Assembly (NCBI RefSeq): GCF_000026985.1
Contig: NC_017390.1
Coordinates: 843,199 to 878,896, forward strand
Length of the DNA stretch: 35,698 bases
Origin: Erwinia pyrifoliae DSM 12163
GTDB taxonomy: Bacteria; Pseudomonadota; Gammaproteobacteria; Enterobacterales; Enterobacteriaceae
Reading direction: 5' to 3'
Within the stretch, counting starts at the first letter, position 1, and every line of letters begins with the position of its first letter. Positions 22,851-34,685 of the stretch are shown here, piece after piece. The notes under the pieces were generated by a model, which saw nothing but the letters and a program-made list of their open reading frames with translations, did not search any database and was not told where the DNA came from. Both the position numbers and the translations under genes were made by a program.

Positions 22851-23909
22851 ATGAGTGGAAAGCGACTGATGGTGATGGCGGGCGGAACCGGGGGGCACGT
22901 TTTCCCCGGGCTGGCGGTAGCACACCATCTGATGGCGCAGGGCTGGCAGGTGCGCTGGCTTGGCACCGCTGACCGGATGGAAGCGGATTTAGTGCCGAAA
23001 CACGGTATCGACATAGAATTTATCCGCATCAACGGGCTGCGCGGCAAAGGCATCAAAGCGTTACTGGCGGCTCCGCTGCGTATTTTTAACGCCTGGCGTC
23101 AGGCGCGAGCCATTATGAAAGCCTGGCAGCCGGACGTGGTGCTCGGCATGGGCGGTTATGTCTCCGGCCCCGGCGGCCTGGCAGCCTGGAGCTGCGGCAT
23201 TCCGGTGGTGCTGCATGAACAAAACGGCATTGCCGGATTAACTAACAAATGGCTGGCGAAAATTGCTACCAAAGTGATGCAGGCGTTTCCCGGTGCATTT
23301 GCCAATGCGCAAGTGGTTGGCAACCCGGTGCGCACTGACGTGCTGGCGTTACCGTTGCCGTCCGAGCGTTTGAGCGGGCGTGAAGGCCCGACCAGGGTAT
23401 TGGTGATTGGCGGCAGCCAGGGCGCACGCGTGCTGAACCAAACCATGCCTCAGGTGGCGGCTCAGCTCGGCGACAGCATTAGCCTGTGGCACCAGGTTGG
23501 CAAGGGGGCGCTGGATGAGGTGAATTCGGACTACATCAAGGTGAACCAGACGCAACATCGGGTGTCGGAGTTCATCGACGATATGGCAAGCGCCTACGCC
23601 TGGGCTGATGTGGTGGTGTGCCGAGCGGGTGCGCTGACCGTCAGTGAAGTGGCCGCAGCCGGTCTGCCGGCGATTTTTGTGCCATTCCAGCATAAGGATC
23701 GCCAACAGTACTGGAATGCCCTGCCGCTGGAGCAGGCCGGCGCGGCGGTTATTTACGAACAGCCGCAGTTTACCGTCGATGCGGTTGCTGCAACGCTGGC
23801 TGGCTGGGATCGTCCCACGCTGCTGGCGATGGCTGAAAAAGCCCGTGCGGTGGCCATACCTGATGCAACAGAGCGCGTTGCTGCTGAAGTCAGTAAGGCA
23901 GCGCGCTAA
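22851..23909 (+). CDS. murG: Lipid II synthase MurG
   Basis: MurG is a peripheral inner-membrane GT-B glycosyltransferase that adds GlcNAc from UDP-GlcNAc to lipid I, making lipid II. The protein is 352 aa (E. coli 355). The G-loop is [12 protein letters not shown] near the N-terminus. Other motifs are [39 protein letters not shown] and [20 protein letters not shown] with [14 protein letters not shown] 72-bp gap with two small hairpins separates it from murC. Confidence 0.97.
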   Translation: MSGKRLMVMAGGTGGHVFPGLAVAHHLMAQGWQVRWLGTADRMEADLVPKHGIDIEFIRINGLRGKGIKALLAAPLRIFNAWRQARAIMKAWQPDVVLGMGGYVSGPGGLAAWSCGIPVVLHEQNGIAGLTNKWLAKIATKVMQAFPGAFANAQVVGNPVRTDVLALPLPSERLSGREGPTRVLVIGGSQGARVLNQTMPQVAAQLGDSISLWHQVGKGALDEVNSDYIKVNQTQHRVSEFIDDMASAYAWADVVVCRAGALTVSEVAAAGLPAIFVPFQHKDRQQYWNALPLEQAGAAVIYEQPQFTVDAVAATLAGWDRPTLLAMAEKARAVAIPDATERVAAEVSKAAR

Positions 23910-23981
23910 AGATACTTTACGTGGGGCGGAGAAGCCCGCCCTGGAACAAAAGGTGTGGTATCACACCGGCAGGCAGAAGAG

Positions 23982-25457
23982 ATGAATCCACAGCAACTGG
24001 CAAAACTGCGTTCTATCGTGCCCGAGATGCGTCGCGTCCGGCACATCCATTTCGTTGGCATCGGTGGTGCCGGCATGGGCGGTATTGCCGAAGTGTTAGC
24101 CAATGAAGGTTATGAGATCAGCGGTTCCGACCTGGCTCCTAACGCGGTCACCCGGCATCTGAGCGCGCTGGGCGCAACAATCTATTTTAATCATCGCCCG
24201 GAAAATGTCAGCGATGCCAGCGTGGTGGTGGTGTCCACCGCCGTCTCACAGGACAACCCGGAAGTGGTTGCCGCGCGTGAAGCGCGTATTCCGGTGATCC
24301 GCCGTGCGGAGATGCTGGCCGAGCTGATGCGCTTCCGTCATGGTATTGCCGTGGCCGGTACGCATGGCAAAACCACCACCACCGCGATGGTGTCGAGCAT
24401 TTACGCCGAAGGTGGACTCGATCCCACCTTTGTGAACGGTGGCCTGGTGAAAGCGGCTGGCACCCATGCACGCCTGGGAAGCAGCCGATATCTGATTGCG
24501 GAAGCCGATGAGAGCGACGCGTCGTTCCTGCATTTGCAGCCGATGGTGGCGATTGTCACCAATATCGAAGCCGATCATATGGATACCTACCAGGGCGACT
24601 TCGAAAATTTAAAGCAGACGTTTATCAACTTTTTGCACAATCTGCCGTTTTACGGGCGTGCGGTACTCTGTGTTGATGATGCGGTGATCCGCGATCTGAT
24701 CCCACGCGTAGGACGTCAGATTACCACTTACGGCTTCAGTGAAGATGCCGACGTGCGCGTTGACAATTACCATCAGCAGGGCGCGCAGGGGCACTTTACC
24801 CTGGTGCGTCATGACAAGCCGCTGATGCAGGTTACGCTCAACGCGCCGGGACGCCATAATGCGCTGAATGCGGCCGCAGCGGTGGCGGTGGCCACCGAGG
24901 AGAATATTGACGATGAAGACATTCTCAACGCGCTGGAGAGCTTCCAGGGAACCGGACGGCGCTTTGACTTCCTCGGCGAATACCCGCTGGCTCTGTCTAA
25001 TGGCAGTGCGGGTACGGCAATGCTGGTTGACGATTACGGCCATCACCCAACGGAAGTGGATGTCACCATCAAGGCGGCGCGCGCGGGCTGGCCAGATAAA
25101 AATCTGGTGATGATTTTCCAGCCGCACCGCTATACCCGCACGCGTGACCTGTATGACGATTTCGCCAACGTGCTGTCGCAGGTGGACGTGCTGCTGATGC
25201 TGGATGTCTATTCAGCCGGTGAGACGCCGATAGCGGGCGCGGACAGCCGCGCGCTGTGCCGCACCATTCGCGGCCGTGGCAAAGTGGACCCGATTCTGGT
25301 CTCTGACCATGATGCGGTACTGGAAATGCTGTTGCCAAAGTTAACCGGCAACGATCTGATTTTGGTGCAGGGTGCCGGAAACGTAGGGCGCATTGCCCGC
25401 ACCCTGGCAGAACTTAAGTTACAGTTACAGACGAATAGTGAGGAACATCATGGCTGA
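23982..25457 (+). CDS. murC: UDP-MurNAc:L-alanine ligase MurC
   Basis: MurC adds L-alanine to UDP-MurNAc, the first peptide-forming step of peptidoglycan precursor synthesis in the cytoplasm. The protein is 491 aa, the same as E. coli. It has [20 protein letters not shown] in the UDP-binding domain, the ATP loop GTHGKTTTT (about residues 126-134), [12 protein letters not shown] and [11 protein letters not shown] chose ATG 23982 because [17 protein letters not shown] aligns with E. coli; an upstream start at 23955 lies in a hairpin. It overlaps ddlB by eight bases. Confidence 0.96.
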   Translation: MNPQQLAKLRSIVPEMRRVRHIHFVGIGGAGMGGIAEVLANEGYEISGSDLAPNAVTRHLSALGATIYFNHRPENVSDASVVVVSTAVSQDNPEVVAAREARIPVIRRAEMLAELMRFRHGIAVAGTHGKTTTTAMVSSIYAEGGLDPTFVNGGLVKAAGTHARLGSSRYLIAEADESDASFLHLQPMVAIVTNIEADHMDTYQGDFENLKQTFINFLHNLPFYGRAVLCVDDAVIRDLIPRVGRQITTYGFSEDADVRVDNYHQQGAQGHFTLVRHDKPLMQVTLNAPGRHNALNAAAAVAVATEENIDDEDILNALESFQGTGRRFDFLGEYPLALSNGSAGTAMLVDDYGHHPTEVDVTIKAARAGWPDKNLVMIFQPHRYTRTRDLYDDFANVLSQVDVLLMLDVYSAGETPIAGADSRALCRTIRGRGKVDPILVSDHDAVLEMLLPKLTGNDLILVQGAGNVGRIARTLAELKLQLQTNSEEHHG

Positions 25458-26370
25458 GAAAGTAGCGGTATTGCTGGGTGGAACCTCCGCAGAGCGTGAC
25501 GTATCGCTGTTATCCGGCGCGGCGGTCCTGAAGGGGCTACAGGAAGCCGGAATCGATGCACATGCGGTAGATATTCGTGATTTTCCGGTGACGCGCCTGA
25601 ATGAAGAGGGCTTTGATAAAGCGTTTATCGCGCTGCACGGACGCGGCGGTGAAGATGGCACCTTGCAGGGCGTGCTGGAACTTCTCGACATCCCCTATAC
25701 CGGCAGCGGCGTGATGGCTTCGGCGATCACCATGGACAAACTGCGCAGCAAATATCTGTGGCAGGGCTGTGGGTTGCCGGTATCTCCTTTCATTGCGCTG
25801 AACCGTGTGCAAATGGATGCCGGGTTGGATGCGCAGATGATGACCAGCATCAACGCCCTGGGATTACCGCTGTTTGTCAAACCCAGCCGTGAAGGCTCCA
25901 GCGTCGGGATCTCACGCGTTAACCAGACATCCGAGTTGCAGGCTGCGCTGGTGGAAGCATTCCGCCATGACGACGAAGTGCTGGTGGAAGCGTTTCTTAG
26001 CGGCCCCGAATACACCGTGGGCGTGCTTGGCTCAGACATTCTGCCATCCATCCGTATTCAGACCAGCAGTGAATTCTATGACTATGATGCTAAGTACATT
26101 TCTGACGAGACCCAATATTTCTGCCCGTCAGGACTGAGCGCCGACCAGGAAACAGAATTACGCGAACTGACTATCGCCGCGTGGCGTGCTTTGGGTTGCA
26201 GCGGCTGGGGGCGTGTCGATGTGATGATGGGCGCCGATGGACACTTTTACCTGCTGGAGGTCAATACCTCCCCAGGGATGACCAGCCATAGCCTGGTGCC
26301 GATGGCGGCGAAACAGGCCGGCATGACTTTTTCACAGCTGGTAGTACGCATTCTGGAACTGGCCGACTGA
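25450..26370 (+). CDS. ddlB: D-alanine--D-alanine ligase DdlB
   Basis: DdlB is an ATP-grasp ligase forming the D-Ala-D-Ala dipeptide used by MurF. The protein is 306 aa, the same as E. coli. Motifs are [39 protein letters not shown] (ATP-grasp), DETQYFCP and [19 protein letters not shown] chose ATG 25450, with GAGGA upstream at the end of murC. An earlier in-frame start at 25393 would lie well inside murC. ftsQ begins one base after its stop codon. Confidence 0.97.
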   Translation: MAEKVAVLLGGTSAERDVSLLSGAAVLKGLQEAGIDAHAVDIRDFPVTRLNEEGFDKAFIALHGRGGEDGTLQGVLELLDIPYTGSGVMASAITMDKLRSKYLWQGCGLPVSPFIALNRVQMDAGLDAQMMTSINALGLPLFVKPSREGSSVGISRVNQTSELQAALVEAFRHDDEVLVEAFLSGPEYTVGVLGSDILPSIRIQTSSEFYDYDAKYISDETQYFCPSGLSADQETELRELTIAAWRALGCSGWGRVDVMMGADGHFYLLEVNTSPGMTSHSLVPMAAKQAGMTFSQLVVRILELAD

Positions 26371-26371
26371 T

Positions 26372-27211
26372 ATGTCTCAGGCAGCTCTGAATGTGCGTCA
26401 GCGTGAAGCGCAGGAAAAAGCGCGCACCGGCCGCAGCAACGGCTCCCGGCTTGCCGGGATCGTCTTTCTGCTGATGGTTATTGGCGTGATGCTGGCGGGC
26501 GGATTGGTGGTACTGAAGTGGATGAACGATGCCTCCCGGCAGCCGCTGTCGAAGCTGGTGGTCACCGGGCAGAAGCACTTCACCACTAACGATGACATTC
26601 GTCAGGCCATTTTATCGCTTGGCGAGCCGGGCACATTTATGGCGCAGGATGTCAATATTATTCAGCAGCAGATTGAGCGCCTGTCGTGGATTCAGCAGGT
26701 CAGCGTGCGCAAGCAGTGGCCGGACGAATTGAAAATTCATCTGGTGGAGTACGTTCCGGTGGCGCGCTGGAATGACGTGCATATGGTCGATGCGGGCGGT
26801 AAATCGTTCAGCGTTCCGGCCAGCCATTTCGGCAAAGAGGTGATGCCGATGTTGCACGGGCCTGAAGGCAGCGAGTCAGAAGTTTTAGCCGGTTTTCGTC
26901 AGATGAGCGATGTGCTGGCGGCCAGTAAACTGAAAGTGAAAGCGGCATCCATGACCGCACGGCGTTCATGGCAGCTGGTGTTAGAGGACGATACCCGTCT
27001 GGAGTTAGGGCGTAACGAAGATATGAAGCGGCTGCAGCGCTTTATCGCGTTATATCCCACCCTGCAACAGCAGGCGCAGGCGGAGAATAAACGTGTTACC
27101 TATGTAGACCTGCGTTACGACTCTGGCGCGGCAGTAGGATGGAAGACGGCTCCCGTGGCGGCGGCTGACGGTAATCAGCAACAGAATCAGGCACAGGTTA
27201 AACAACAATGA
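26372..27211 (+). CDS. ftsQ: Cell division protein FtsQ
   Basis: FtsQ is a bitopic inner-membrane protein of the FtsQLB divisome complex. The protein is 279 aa (E. coli 276). A short cytoplasmic part is followed by one transmembrane helix ([20 protein letters not shown], about residues 27-46). The periplasmic POTRA region has [20 protein letters not shown] and [18 protein letters not shown]. The beta domain contains [14 protein letters not shown] and [14 protein letters not shown]. The Gln-rich tail resembles E. coli. Its end overlaps ftsA by four bases (ATGA). Confidence 0.96.
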   Translation: MSQAALNVRQREAQEKARTGRSNGSRLAGIVFLLMVIGVMLAGGLVVLKWMNDASRQPLSKLVVTGQKHFTTNDDIRQAILSLGEPGTFMAQDVNIIQQQIERLSWIQQVSVRKQWPDELKIHLVEYVPVARWNDVHMVDAGGKSFSVPASHFGKEVMPMLHGPEGSESEVLAGFRQMSDVLAASKLKVKAASMTARRSWQLVLEDDTRLELGRNEDMKRLQRFIALYPTLQQQAQAENKRVTYVDLRYDSGAAVGWKTAPVAAADGNQQQNQAQVKQQ

Positions 27212-28464
27212 TCAAGTCGACGGACAGAAAACTGGTAGTTGGACTCGAGATAGGCACGGCGAAAGTTGCCGCCCTGGTAGGCGAAGTCCTGCCTGATGGC
27301 ATGATCAATATCATCGGGGCGGGCAGCTGCCCGTCGCGCGGTATGGATAAAGGCGGCGTCAACGATCTGGAATCGGTGGTGAAGTGCGTACAGCGCGCCA
27401 TCGATCAGGCAGAACTGATGGCGGACTGTCAGATCTCCTCGGTTTACCTTGCATTATCCGGTAAACATATCAGTTGCCAGAACGAAATAGGGATGGTTCC
27501 TATTTCCGAAGAAGAAGTAACCCAGGAAGATGTGGAAAACGTGGTACATACGGCTAAATCCGTTCGCGTGCGCGATGAACACCGCATCCTCCATGTGATC
27601 CCGCAGGAATATGCGATCGATTACCAGGAAGGCATTAAAAACCCGGTCGGCTTATCCGGCGTGCGTATGCAGGCGAAAGTCCACCTGATTACCTGCCATA
27701 ACGACATGGCGAAAAACATCGTTAAAGCGGTAGAGCGCTGTGGTCTGAAGGTAGATCAATTGATTTTTGCCGGTCTGGCATCTAGCTTTGCAGTACTGAC
27801 GGAAGATGAGCGCGAGCTGGGCGTCTGCGTGGTGGATGTCGGCGGTGGCACCATGGATATGGCGGTGTATACCGGCGGTGCGCTGCGCCACAGCAAGGTG
27901 ATCCCCTATGCGGGTAACGTCGTAACCAGCGATATCGCCTATGCTTTCGGTACGCCACCGACTGATGCGGAAGCGATCAAAGTCCGTCATGGCTGTGCGC
28001 TAGGCTCTATCGTCGGTAAAGACGAAAATGTCGAAGTGCCCAGCGTGGGCGGGCGGCCTCCGCGTAGCCTGCAGCGCCAGACTTTGGCGGAAGTGATTGA
28101 ACCGCGCTACGCCGAGCTGCTCAATCTGGTTAACGATGAGATCCTGCAGTTGCAGGAGCAGCTGCGCCAACAGGGCGTTAAACATCACCTCGCGGCCGGT
28201 ATCGTTCTGACCGGCGGCGCGGCGCAGATTGAAGGACTGGCGGCCTGCGCCCAGCGCGTATTCCATACCCAGGTGCGTATCGGGCAGCCGTTAAATATTA
28301 CCGGATTGACGGATTACGCACAGGAGCCGTATTACTCAACGGCGGTTGGCTTACTGCATTACGGCAAAGAATCTCACCTTAATGGCGAAGCCGATATTGA
28401 AAAAAGAGCCTCGGTCGGTAATTGGTTCAAGAAAATCAACAGCTGGCTGAGAAAAGAGTTTTAA
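27208..28464 (+). CDS. ftsA: Cell division protein FtsA
   Basis: FtsA is an actin-like ATPase that anchors FtsZ to the membrane and recruits later divisome proteins. The protein is 418 aa (E. coli 420). It has the N-terminal phosphate loop [39 protein letters not shown], and a C-terminal amphipathic membrane helix ([16 protein letters not shown]). The start overlaps ftsQ. A 72-bp gap separates it from ftsZ. Confidence 0.97.
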   Translation: MIKSTDRKLVVGLEIGTAKVAALVGEVLPDGMINIIGAGSCPSRGMDKGGVNDLESVVKCVQRAIDQAELMADCQISSVYLALSGKHISCQNEIGMVPISEEEVTQEDVENVVHTAKSVRVRDEHRILHVIPQEYAIDYQEGIKNPVGLSGVRMQAKVHLITCHNDMAKNIVKAVERCGLKVDQLIFAGLASSFAVLTEDERELGVCVVDVGGGTMDMAVYTGGALRHSKVIPYAGNVVTSDIAYAFGTPPTDAEAIKVRHGCALGSIVGKDENVEVPSVGGRPPRSLQRQTLAEVIEPRYAELLNLVNDEILQLQEQLRQQGVKHHLAAGIVLTGGAAQIEGLAACAQRVFHTQVRIGQPLNITGLTDYAQEPYYSTAVGLLHYGKESHLNGEADIEKRASVGNWFKKINSWLRKEF

Positions 28465-28536
28465 TTTTTACCAAAGGGGATCATGCTAGGTATGTTTAGT
28501 GATCTCCAGGCGAACGGCACATATCGGAGAGAAATT

Positions 28537-29691
28537 ATGTTTGAACCAATGGAACTAACCAATGACGCGGTGATTAAAGTCATCGGCGTCGGCGGCGGCG
28601 GCGGTAACGCTGTAGAGCATATGGTGCGTGAACGTATTGAAGGCGTTGAGTTCTTCGCGGTAAATACCGATGCTCAGGCGTTGCGCAAAACGGCTGTGGG
28701 CCAGACTATCCAAATCGGTAACGGCATCACTAAAGGTCTCGGCGCCGGGGCGAACCCGGAAGTGGGCCGTAATTCGGCAGAAGAAGACCGGGAAGCACTG
28801 CGTCAGGCGCTGGAAGGCGCTGATATGGTGTTTATCGCCGCAGGTATGGGCGGCGGTACCGGCACCGGTGCGGCACCGGTGGTGGCGGAAGTCGCCAAAG
28901 ACCTGGGGATCCTGACCGTTGCGGTGGTGACTAAACCGTTTAACTTTGAAGGCAAAAAGCGCATGGCGTTTGCTGAACAGGGTATCGCCGAGCTGTCCAA
29001 ACATGTTGACTCGCTGATCACTATCCCTAACGACAAGCTGCTGAAAGTGCTGGGTCGCGGCATCTCTCTGCTCGATGCGTTCGGCGCGGCGAATGATGTG
29101 CTGAAAGGGGCTGTGCAGGGTATCGCCGAACTGATTACCCGTCCGGGCCTGATGAACGTCGACTTTGCTGACGTGCGCACCGTGATGTCCGAAATGGGCT
29201 ACGCGATGATGGGGTCTGGCGTGGCCTGCGGCGAAGACCGTGCGGAAGAAGCGGCTGAAATGGCCATCTCCAGCCCGCTACTGGAAGATATCGATCTCTC
29301 CGGTGCGCGTGGTGTGCTGGTTAACATCACCGCTGGCTTCGATCTGCGTCTTGATGAGTTCGAAACCGTGGGTAACACGATTCGTGCATTTGCTTCGGAT
29401 AACGCCACCGTGGTGATCGGTACCTCTCTGGATCCGGAGATGAACGATGAGCTGCGCGTGACGGTGGTGGCTACCGGTATCGGCATGGATAAGCGCCCGG
29501 AAATCACCCTGGTGACCAACAAGCAGCCTGCTCAGCCGGTGATGGGTAATCGTTACCAGCAGCACGGGATGTCTCCGCTGCCGCAGGAGCAGAAACCAGC
29601 TGCGAAAGTGGTTAACGAACCGGGTACACAACCGAGTAAAGAGCCTGATTATCTGGATATTCCGGCCTTCCTGCGCAAGCAGGCAGACTAA
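28537..29691 (+). CDS. ftsZ: Cell division GTPase FtsZ
   Basis: FtsZ is the tubulin homologue that assembles the Z ring. The protein is 384 aa (E. coli 383). The tubulin signature GGGTGTG is at about residues 105-111. The catalytic loop is in the [15 protein letters not shown] region. After a variable linker comes the C-terminal peptide [14 protein letters not shown], which binds FtsA and ZipA. I chose ATG 28537 because [20 protein letters not shown] matches E. coli and GGAGAG lies just upstream; an in-frame ATG at 28483 would add 18 residues not found in the family. Confidence 0.97.
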   Translation: MFEPMELTNDAVIKVIGVGGGGGNAVEHMVRERIEGVEFFAVNTDAQALRKTAVGQTIQIGNGITKGLGAGANPEVGRNSAEEDREALRQALEGADMVFIAAGMGGGTGTGAAPVVAEVAKDLGILTVAVVTKPFNFEGKKRMAFAEQGIAELSKHVDSLITIPNDKLLKVLGRGISLLDAFGAANDVLKGAVQGIAELITRPGLMNVDFADVRTVMSEMGYAMMGSGVACGEDRAEEAAEMAISSPLLEDIDLSGARGVLVNITAGFDLRLDEFETVGNTIRAFASDNATVVIGTSLDPEMNDELRVTVVATGIGMDKRPEITLVTNKQPAQPVMGNRYQQHGMSPLPQEQKPAAKVVNEPGTQPSKEPDYLDIPAFLRKQAD

Positions 29692-29704
29692 GAATTTCCT
29701 GAAA

Positions 29705-29733
29705 TTGGGGTTCTTCGCTCTTTGTGTTAAAAT
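29705..29733 (+). promoter_or_regulatory. lpxC promoter
   Basis: TTGGGG at 29705-29710 and TAAAAT at 29728-29733 are 17 bases apart in the 101-bp gap between ftsZ and lpxC. lpxC has its own promoter in E. coli. No clear terminator for ftsZ is visible in the gap, so read-through is also possible. Confidence 0.7.
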
Positions 29734-29774
29734 ACTTCCGCGACAGTGGCATATTCTGACGGCAGTATTGCTAA

Positions 29775-30710
<936 letters not shown>

Positions 30711-30717
30711 GCCGGAG

Positions 30718-31233
30718 CTACTTATTACGACTGGTTGAACTGGTACTCTCTCCGGCCAGCGAGGCCAGTCGTTCTAAAATATTTTTCAGTTTTTCCGGAC
30801 TTTGGCTCGCGACTCCGCGTAAAGCTTCCGCGCTTTGCTCACTCAACTGTCTCAACGGCGCTTTTTCTTTCTCTGCCAACCGAGTGCTGCTTTCTTGCAC
30901 AGTTTCCTGACCTTTTGCCGCCAGTGATGGATTTATCCTGATGTCGATTGACGTCAATGATGGTAATATTTGCGCTCGTAAAGCTGACAGCAAACTGGAC
31001 TGCTCATAGCGCAAGCGCATCAACCAGTTGGCGTTGGCCGTTTCGATCACCAGAACCCCCTGGCGGAAATTGGCCACGCGGCACCAGGGATGCAGCTGTG
31101 CGGGGATCGCTCCCTGAACAGCACGATTCAGTTTGTTCAGCGCGATAGCGCGCTGCTGCACATGTTGCAGTACGCTCTGTTCCTGAGCCTGATCGAAAAA
31201 ACTTTCAATAGATTGTGGGCGACTATCGCGCAT
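30718..31233 (-). CDS. dciA: DciA-family (DUF721) protein
   Basis: DUF721/DciA proteins load the replicative helicase DnaB in bacteria lacking DnaC or DnaI. The protein is about 171 aa. A DUF721-like region spans roughly residues 15-100, with [39 protein letters not shown] and LLSALR. A charged, helix-prone tail follows ([16 protein letters not shown]). I prefer ATG 31233, which has GGAG seven bases upstream. A GTG at 31254 would add seven residues. It is convergent with lpxC (seven bases between stop codons) and divergent from secM, 22 bases between starts. E. coli K-12 has no gene here. The family call is by pattern; function in this organism is inferred. Confidence 0.75.
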   Translation of the reverse strand: MRDSRPQSIESFFDQAQEQSVLQHVQQRAIALNKLNRAVQGAIPAQLHPWCRVANFRQGVLVIETANANWLMRLRYEQSSLLSALRAQILPSLTSIDIRINPSLAAKGQETVQESSTRLAEKEKAPLRQLSEQSAEALRGVASQSPEKLKNILERLASLAGESTSSTSRNK

Positions 31234-31255
31234 AGATAAGCTCCGGCGGAACACA

Positions 31256-31759
31256 GTGATCGGTATTCTAAATCGTTGGCGACAATTTGGCAGACGCTAT
31301 TTCTGGCCGCATCTCCTGTTGGGGATGGTCGCGGCGAGTTTTGGTCTGCCCCAGGCGTCAGCTCACGATCGCACTACCTTAGCAGAAACCTCGTCACGAA
31401 GCCTGAATATTGGCACCACCACGCGCATTGACCGCCTGGTGATGCTGCAGGATAGCGCCCGACGTTCCTCGTGCAGCGTGGACTACTGGCATCAGCATGC
31501 TATCCGCACGGTAATCCGCCATCTGTCATTTTCTCTCACGCCTTCTGTTTCACCGGTGGCCGCAACTGCCCCACTGGAAGCGCACAAGCTGGCGCTACTG
31601 GATACGCTTAATGCGCTGCTGACGCGCGAAGCCAGGCCGCCGGCAATTATTCGCCATACCACACAGCGCCCGGTGAGCACCTCCACTCCCCATCACATTG
31701 GCCTGTGGCTGGCTCAGGTTTGCGGCATTCGCGCCGGGCCGTCACCAGTACTTAGTTAA
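31256..31759 (+). CDS. secM: Secretion monitor SecM (variant arrest sequence)
   Basis: SecM stalls its own ribosome until the Sec machinery pulls it, which exposes the secA ribosome-binding site. The protein is 167 aa (E. coli 170). The N-terminus ([23 protein letters not shown]) is the usual signal sequence, with cleavage likely after the ASA near residue 36. The middle [20 protein letters not shown] is strongly conserved. The arrest end GIRAGP is intact (157-162) and Trp151 is present. But the E. coli Phe150 position is His146, Ile156 is Leu152, and five residues (SPVLS) follow the proline. The start is GTG at 31256. It lies directly upstream of secA. Confidence 0.92.
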   Translation: MIGILNRWRQFGRRYFWPHLLLGMVAASFGLPQASAHDRTTLAETSSRSLNIGTTTRIDRLVMLQDSARRSSCSVDYWHQHAIRTVIRHLSFSLTPSVSPVAATAPLEAHKLALLDTLNALLTREARPPAIIRHTTQRPVSTSTPHHIGLWLAQVCGIRAGPSPVLS

Positions 31760-31830
31760 CGGACGCGTCTTTTCAAATCAAATATGAAGTGCTTATTGCC
31801 TGTGGCAGTGACTAAGAGAAATTATTTACT

Positions 31831-34539
31831 ATGTTAATCAAATTATTAACCAAAGTTTTTGGTAGCAGCAATGACCGTACCCTGCGCCGCATGCGCAAAG
31901 TGGTAGAGCAGATCAATAAAATGGAAGCGGATTTCGTCAAGCTGTCCGACGACGAGCTGAAAGCAAAAACCGTTGAATTCCGTGCACGTCTGGAGAAAGG
32001 CGAAGAGCTGGAAAGCCTGATCCCGGAAGCGTTTGCCACCGTGCGTGAAGCCAGTAAACGCGTATTCGGCATGCGTCACTTCGATGTGCAGCTGCTGGGG
32101 GGGATGGTGCTGAACGATCGTTGTATTGCAGAGATGCGCACCGGTGAAGGTAAAACCCTGACGGCCACGCTACCTGCCTACCTCAATGCGCTGTCCGGTA
32201 AAGGGGTTCACGTTGTTACGGTCAATGATTATCTGGCCCAGCGTGACGCGGAAAACAACCGCCCGCTGTTTGAATTCCTCGGTCTGAGCATCGGCATCAA
32301 CCTGCCGGGCATGCCCGCCCCGGCCAAGCGTGAAGCCTATGCGGCAGATATTACCTACGGGACTAACAATGAGTACGGCTTCGACTATCTGCGCGATAAT
32401 ATGGCCTTCAGCCCGGAAGATCGCGTACAGCGTAAGCTGAACTATGCGCTGGTGGATGAGGTTGACTCCATCCTGATCGATGAAGCGCGTACTCCGCTGA
32501 TTATCTCCGGACCGGCCGAAGACAGCTCAGAGCTGTATATCAAGGTTAACAAAATCATTCCTCACCTGATCCGTCAGGAAAAAGAAGATTCCGACAGCTT
32601 CCAGGGAGAAGGCCATTTCTCGGTGGATGAAAAAGCGCGTCAGGTGCATCTCACCGAGCGCGGGCTGGTCGCCGTTGAAGAGCTGATGGTCAGCGAAGGG
32701 ATTATGGCCGAGGGTGAATCGCTTTATTCCCCGGCCAACATCATGATGATGCACCATGTGACCGCCGCACTGCGCGCCCATGTGCTGTTTACCCGTGACG
32801 TTGACTACATCGTCAAAGAGGATGAGGTGATCATCGTTGACGAACATACCGGCCGTACCATGCAGGGACGCCGCTGGTCTGACGGTCTGCACCAGGCGGT
32901 GGAAGCAAAAGAGGGCGTGGAGATCCAGAATGAGAACCAGACGCTGGCCTCCATTACCTTCCAGAACTACTTCCGCCTGTATAATAAGCTTGCCGGGATG
33001 ACCGGTACGGCGGATACCGAAGCCTTTGAATTCAGCTCTATTTACAAGCTGGACACTATCGTTATCCCGACTAACCGTCCTATGGTGCGAAAAGACCTGT
33101 CGGACCTGGTCTATATGACCGAAATGGAGAAGATCGGTGCAATCATCGAAGATATCCGTGAGCGTACGGCAAACGGCCAGCCGGTGCTGGTAGGAACCAT
33201 TTCGATTGAGAAATCTGAAGTGGTGTCGCATGAACTGACCCGTGCGGGTATTAAGCACGAGGTGCTTAACGCCAAATTCCACGCGCGTGAAGCGGATATT
33301 GTTTCCCAGGCGGGCCAGCCGGGCGCGGTGACCATCGCCACCAACATGGCGGGGCGCGGTACGGATATCGTACTGGGCGGCAGCTGGCAGGCAGAGATTG
33401 CTGCGTTGGGAGAAGACGCAAGCGCTGAACAGATCGAAGCGATTAAAGCCGCGTGGAAAATTCGTCACGATGCGGTACTGGCCTCCGGCGGCCTGCATAT
33501 CATTGGTACTGAACGCCATGAATCACGCCGTATTGATAACCAGCTGCGTGGCCGTTCAGGCCGCCAGGGTGACCACGGCTCTTCCCGCTTCTATCTTTCG
33601 ATGGAAGATGCGCTGATGCGTATTTTCGCCTCGGATCGCGTCACCAATATGATGCGTAAGCTGGGGATGAAGCCAGGCGAAGCGATTGAGCACCCGTGGG
33701 TGACCAAAGCGATTGCCAACGCCCAGCGTAAAGTGGAAAGCCGCAACTTTGACATTCGTAAGCAGCTGCTGGAATACGATGATGTGGCAAACGATCAGCG
33801 CCGCGCAATCTACTCGCAGCGTAATGAGCTGCTGGATGTTTCCGACGTGTCAGACACCATCGCCAGCATTCGTGAAGACGTCTACAAAACCACCATCGAC
33901 AGCTATATTCCACCGCAGTCGATGGAAGAGATGTGGGACATTGCGGGCCTGCAGGAGCGTCTGAACAGTGACTTCGATCTGACGTTGCCGATGACAGAAT
34001 GGCTAATTGCAGAACCCAATCTGCATGAAGAAACGCTGCGCGAGCGCATCATGCAACAGGCGCAAGAGCAGTATCAGCGCAAAGAAGAGGTGGTTGGCGT
34101 TGAAATGATGCGCAGCTTTGAGAAGGGCGTGATGTTGCAAACACTCGACTCGCTGTGGAAAGAGCACCTGGCCGCAATGGACTATCTGCGTCAGGGCATC
34201 CATCTGCGTGGCTACGCGCAGAAAGATCCGAAGCAGGAGTACAAGCGCGAGTCATTCGCCATGTTTGCCGCGATGCTGGAATCGCTGAAGTATGAAGTGG
34301 TCAGCACGCTAAGCAAGGTACAGGTGCGGATGCCGGAAGAAGTGGAGCAGATGGAAGAGCAGCGCCGCCAGGAGTCCGACCGACTGGCGCAGCAGCTGCA
34401 GCTGAGCCATGTGGATGCCGATACCGCAGCGGCGCAGTCTCTGGCCGAACAGAGCGGGGAGCGTAAAGTGGGGCGTAACGACCCTTGCCCGTGCGGTTCG
34501 GGTAAAAAATATAAGCAGTGTCACGGTCGCCTGGCGTAA
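31831..34539 (+). CDS. secA: Preprotein translocase ATPase SecA
   Basis: SecA is the motor that drives preproteins through SecYEG. The protein is 902 aa (E. coli 901). The first nucleotide-binding domain has Walker A MRTGEGKT (102-109) and [20 protein letters not shown]. The second has [16 protein letters not shown] and [14 protein letters not shown]. The helical scaffold follows. The C-terminal zinc motif is [14 protein letters not shown] (Cys886, Cys888, Cys897, His898), which binds SecB. The ribosome-binding site (AAGAG near 31814-31818) is weak, as expected for a gene whose translation depends on SecM stalling upstream. Confidence 0.97.
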   Translation: MLIKLLTKVFGSSNDRTLRRMRKVVEQINKMEADFVKLSDDELKAKTVEFRARLEKGEELESLIPEAFATVREASKRVFGMRHFDVQLLGGMVLNDRCIAEMRTGEGKTLTATLPAYLNALSGKGVHVVTVNDYLAQRDAENNRPLFEFLGLSIGINLPGMPAPAKREAYAADITYGTNNEYGFDYLRDNMAFSPEDRVQRKLNYALVDEVDSILIDEARTPLIISGPAEDSSELYIKVNKIIPHLIRQEKEDSDSFQGEGHFSVDEKARQVHLTERGLVAVEELMVSEGIMAEGESLYSPANIMMMHHVTAALRAHVLFTRDVDYIVKEDEVIIVDEHTGRTMQGRRWSDGLHQAVEAKEGVEIQNENQTLASITFQNYFRLYNKLAGMTGTADTEAFEFSSIYKLDTIVIPTNRPMVRKDLSDLVYMTEMEKIGAIIEDIRERTANGQPVLVGTISIEKSEVVSHELTRAGIKHEVLNAKFHAREADIVSQAGQPGAVTIATNMAGRGTDIVLGGSWQAEIAALGEDASAEQIEAIKAAWKIRHDAVLASGGLHIIGTERHESRRIDNQLRGRSGRQGDHGSSRFYLSMEDALMRIFASDRVTNMMRKLGMKPGEAIEHPWVTKAIANAQRKVESRNFDIRKQLLEYDDVANDQRRAIYSQRNELLDVSDVSDTIASIREDVYKTTIDSYIPPQSMEEMWDIAGLQERLNSDFDLTLPMTEWLIAEPNLHEETLRERIMQQAQEQYQRKEEVVGVEMMRSFEKGVMLQTLDSLWKEHLAAMDYLRQGIHLRGYAQKDPKQEYKRESFAMFAAMLESLKYEVVSTLSKVQVRMPEEVEQMEEQRRQESDRLAQQLQLSHVDADTAAAQSLAEQSGERKVGRNDPCPCGSGKKYKQCHGRLA

Positions 34540-34563
34540 TAACGCCAGCCCGGCATCGCAGAG

Positions 34564-34591
34564 GGGACGAGCATAGCTTGTCCCTTTTTTT
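34564..34591 (+). terminator. secA intrinsic terminator
   Basis: A nine-base stem, GGGACGAGC (34564-34572) with GCTTGTCCC (34576-34584) and one G-U pair, is followed by seven T. It ends the secM-secA transcript 24 bases after the secA stop codon. Confidence 0.92.
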
Positions 34592-34685
34592 ATCTGTCAC
34601 CGCTGACGGTCTCATCTGCCGGATTTCGCCCGTCGAGCCACCTGCATTATCCCGCCTGATACTCGCAATGGCGACTGAGAAGTCC

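Noticed and set aside
31150..31250. sigma70 promoter for secM within dciA
   Set aside because: Candidate hexamers had poor spacing; nothing was convincing enough to list.
32527..33519. 330-codon minus-strand ORF opposite secA
   Set aside because: Antisense shadow of secA, which is conserved at every motif.
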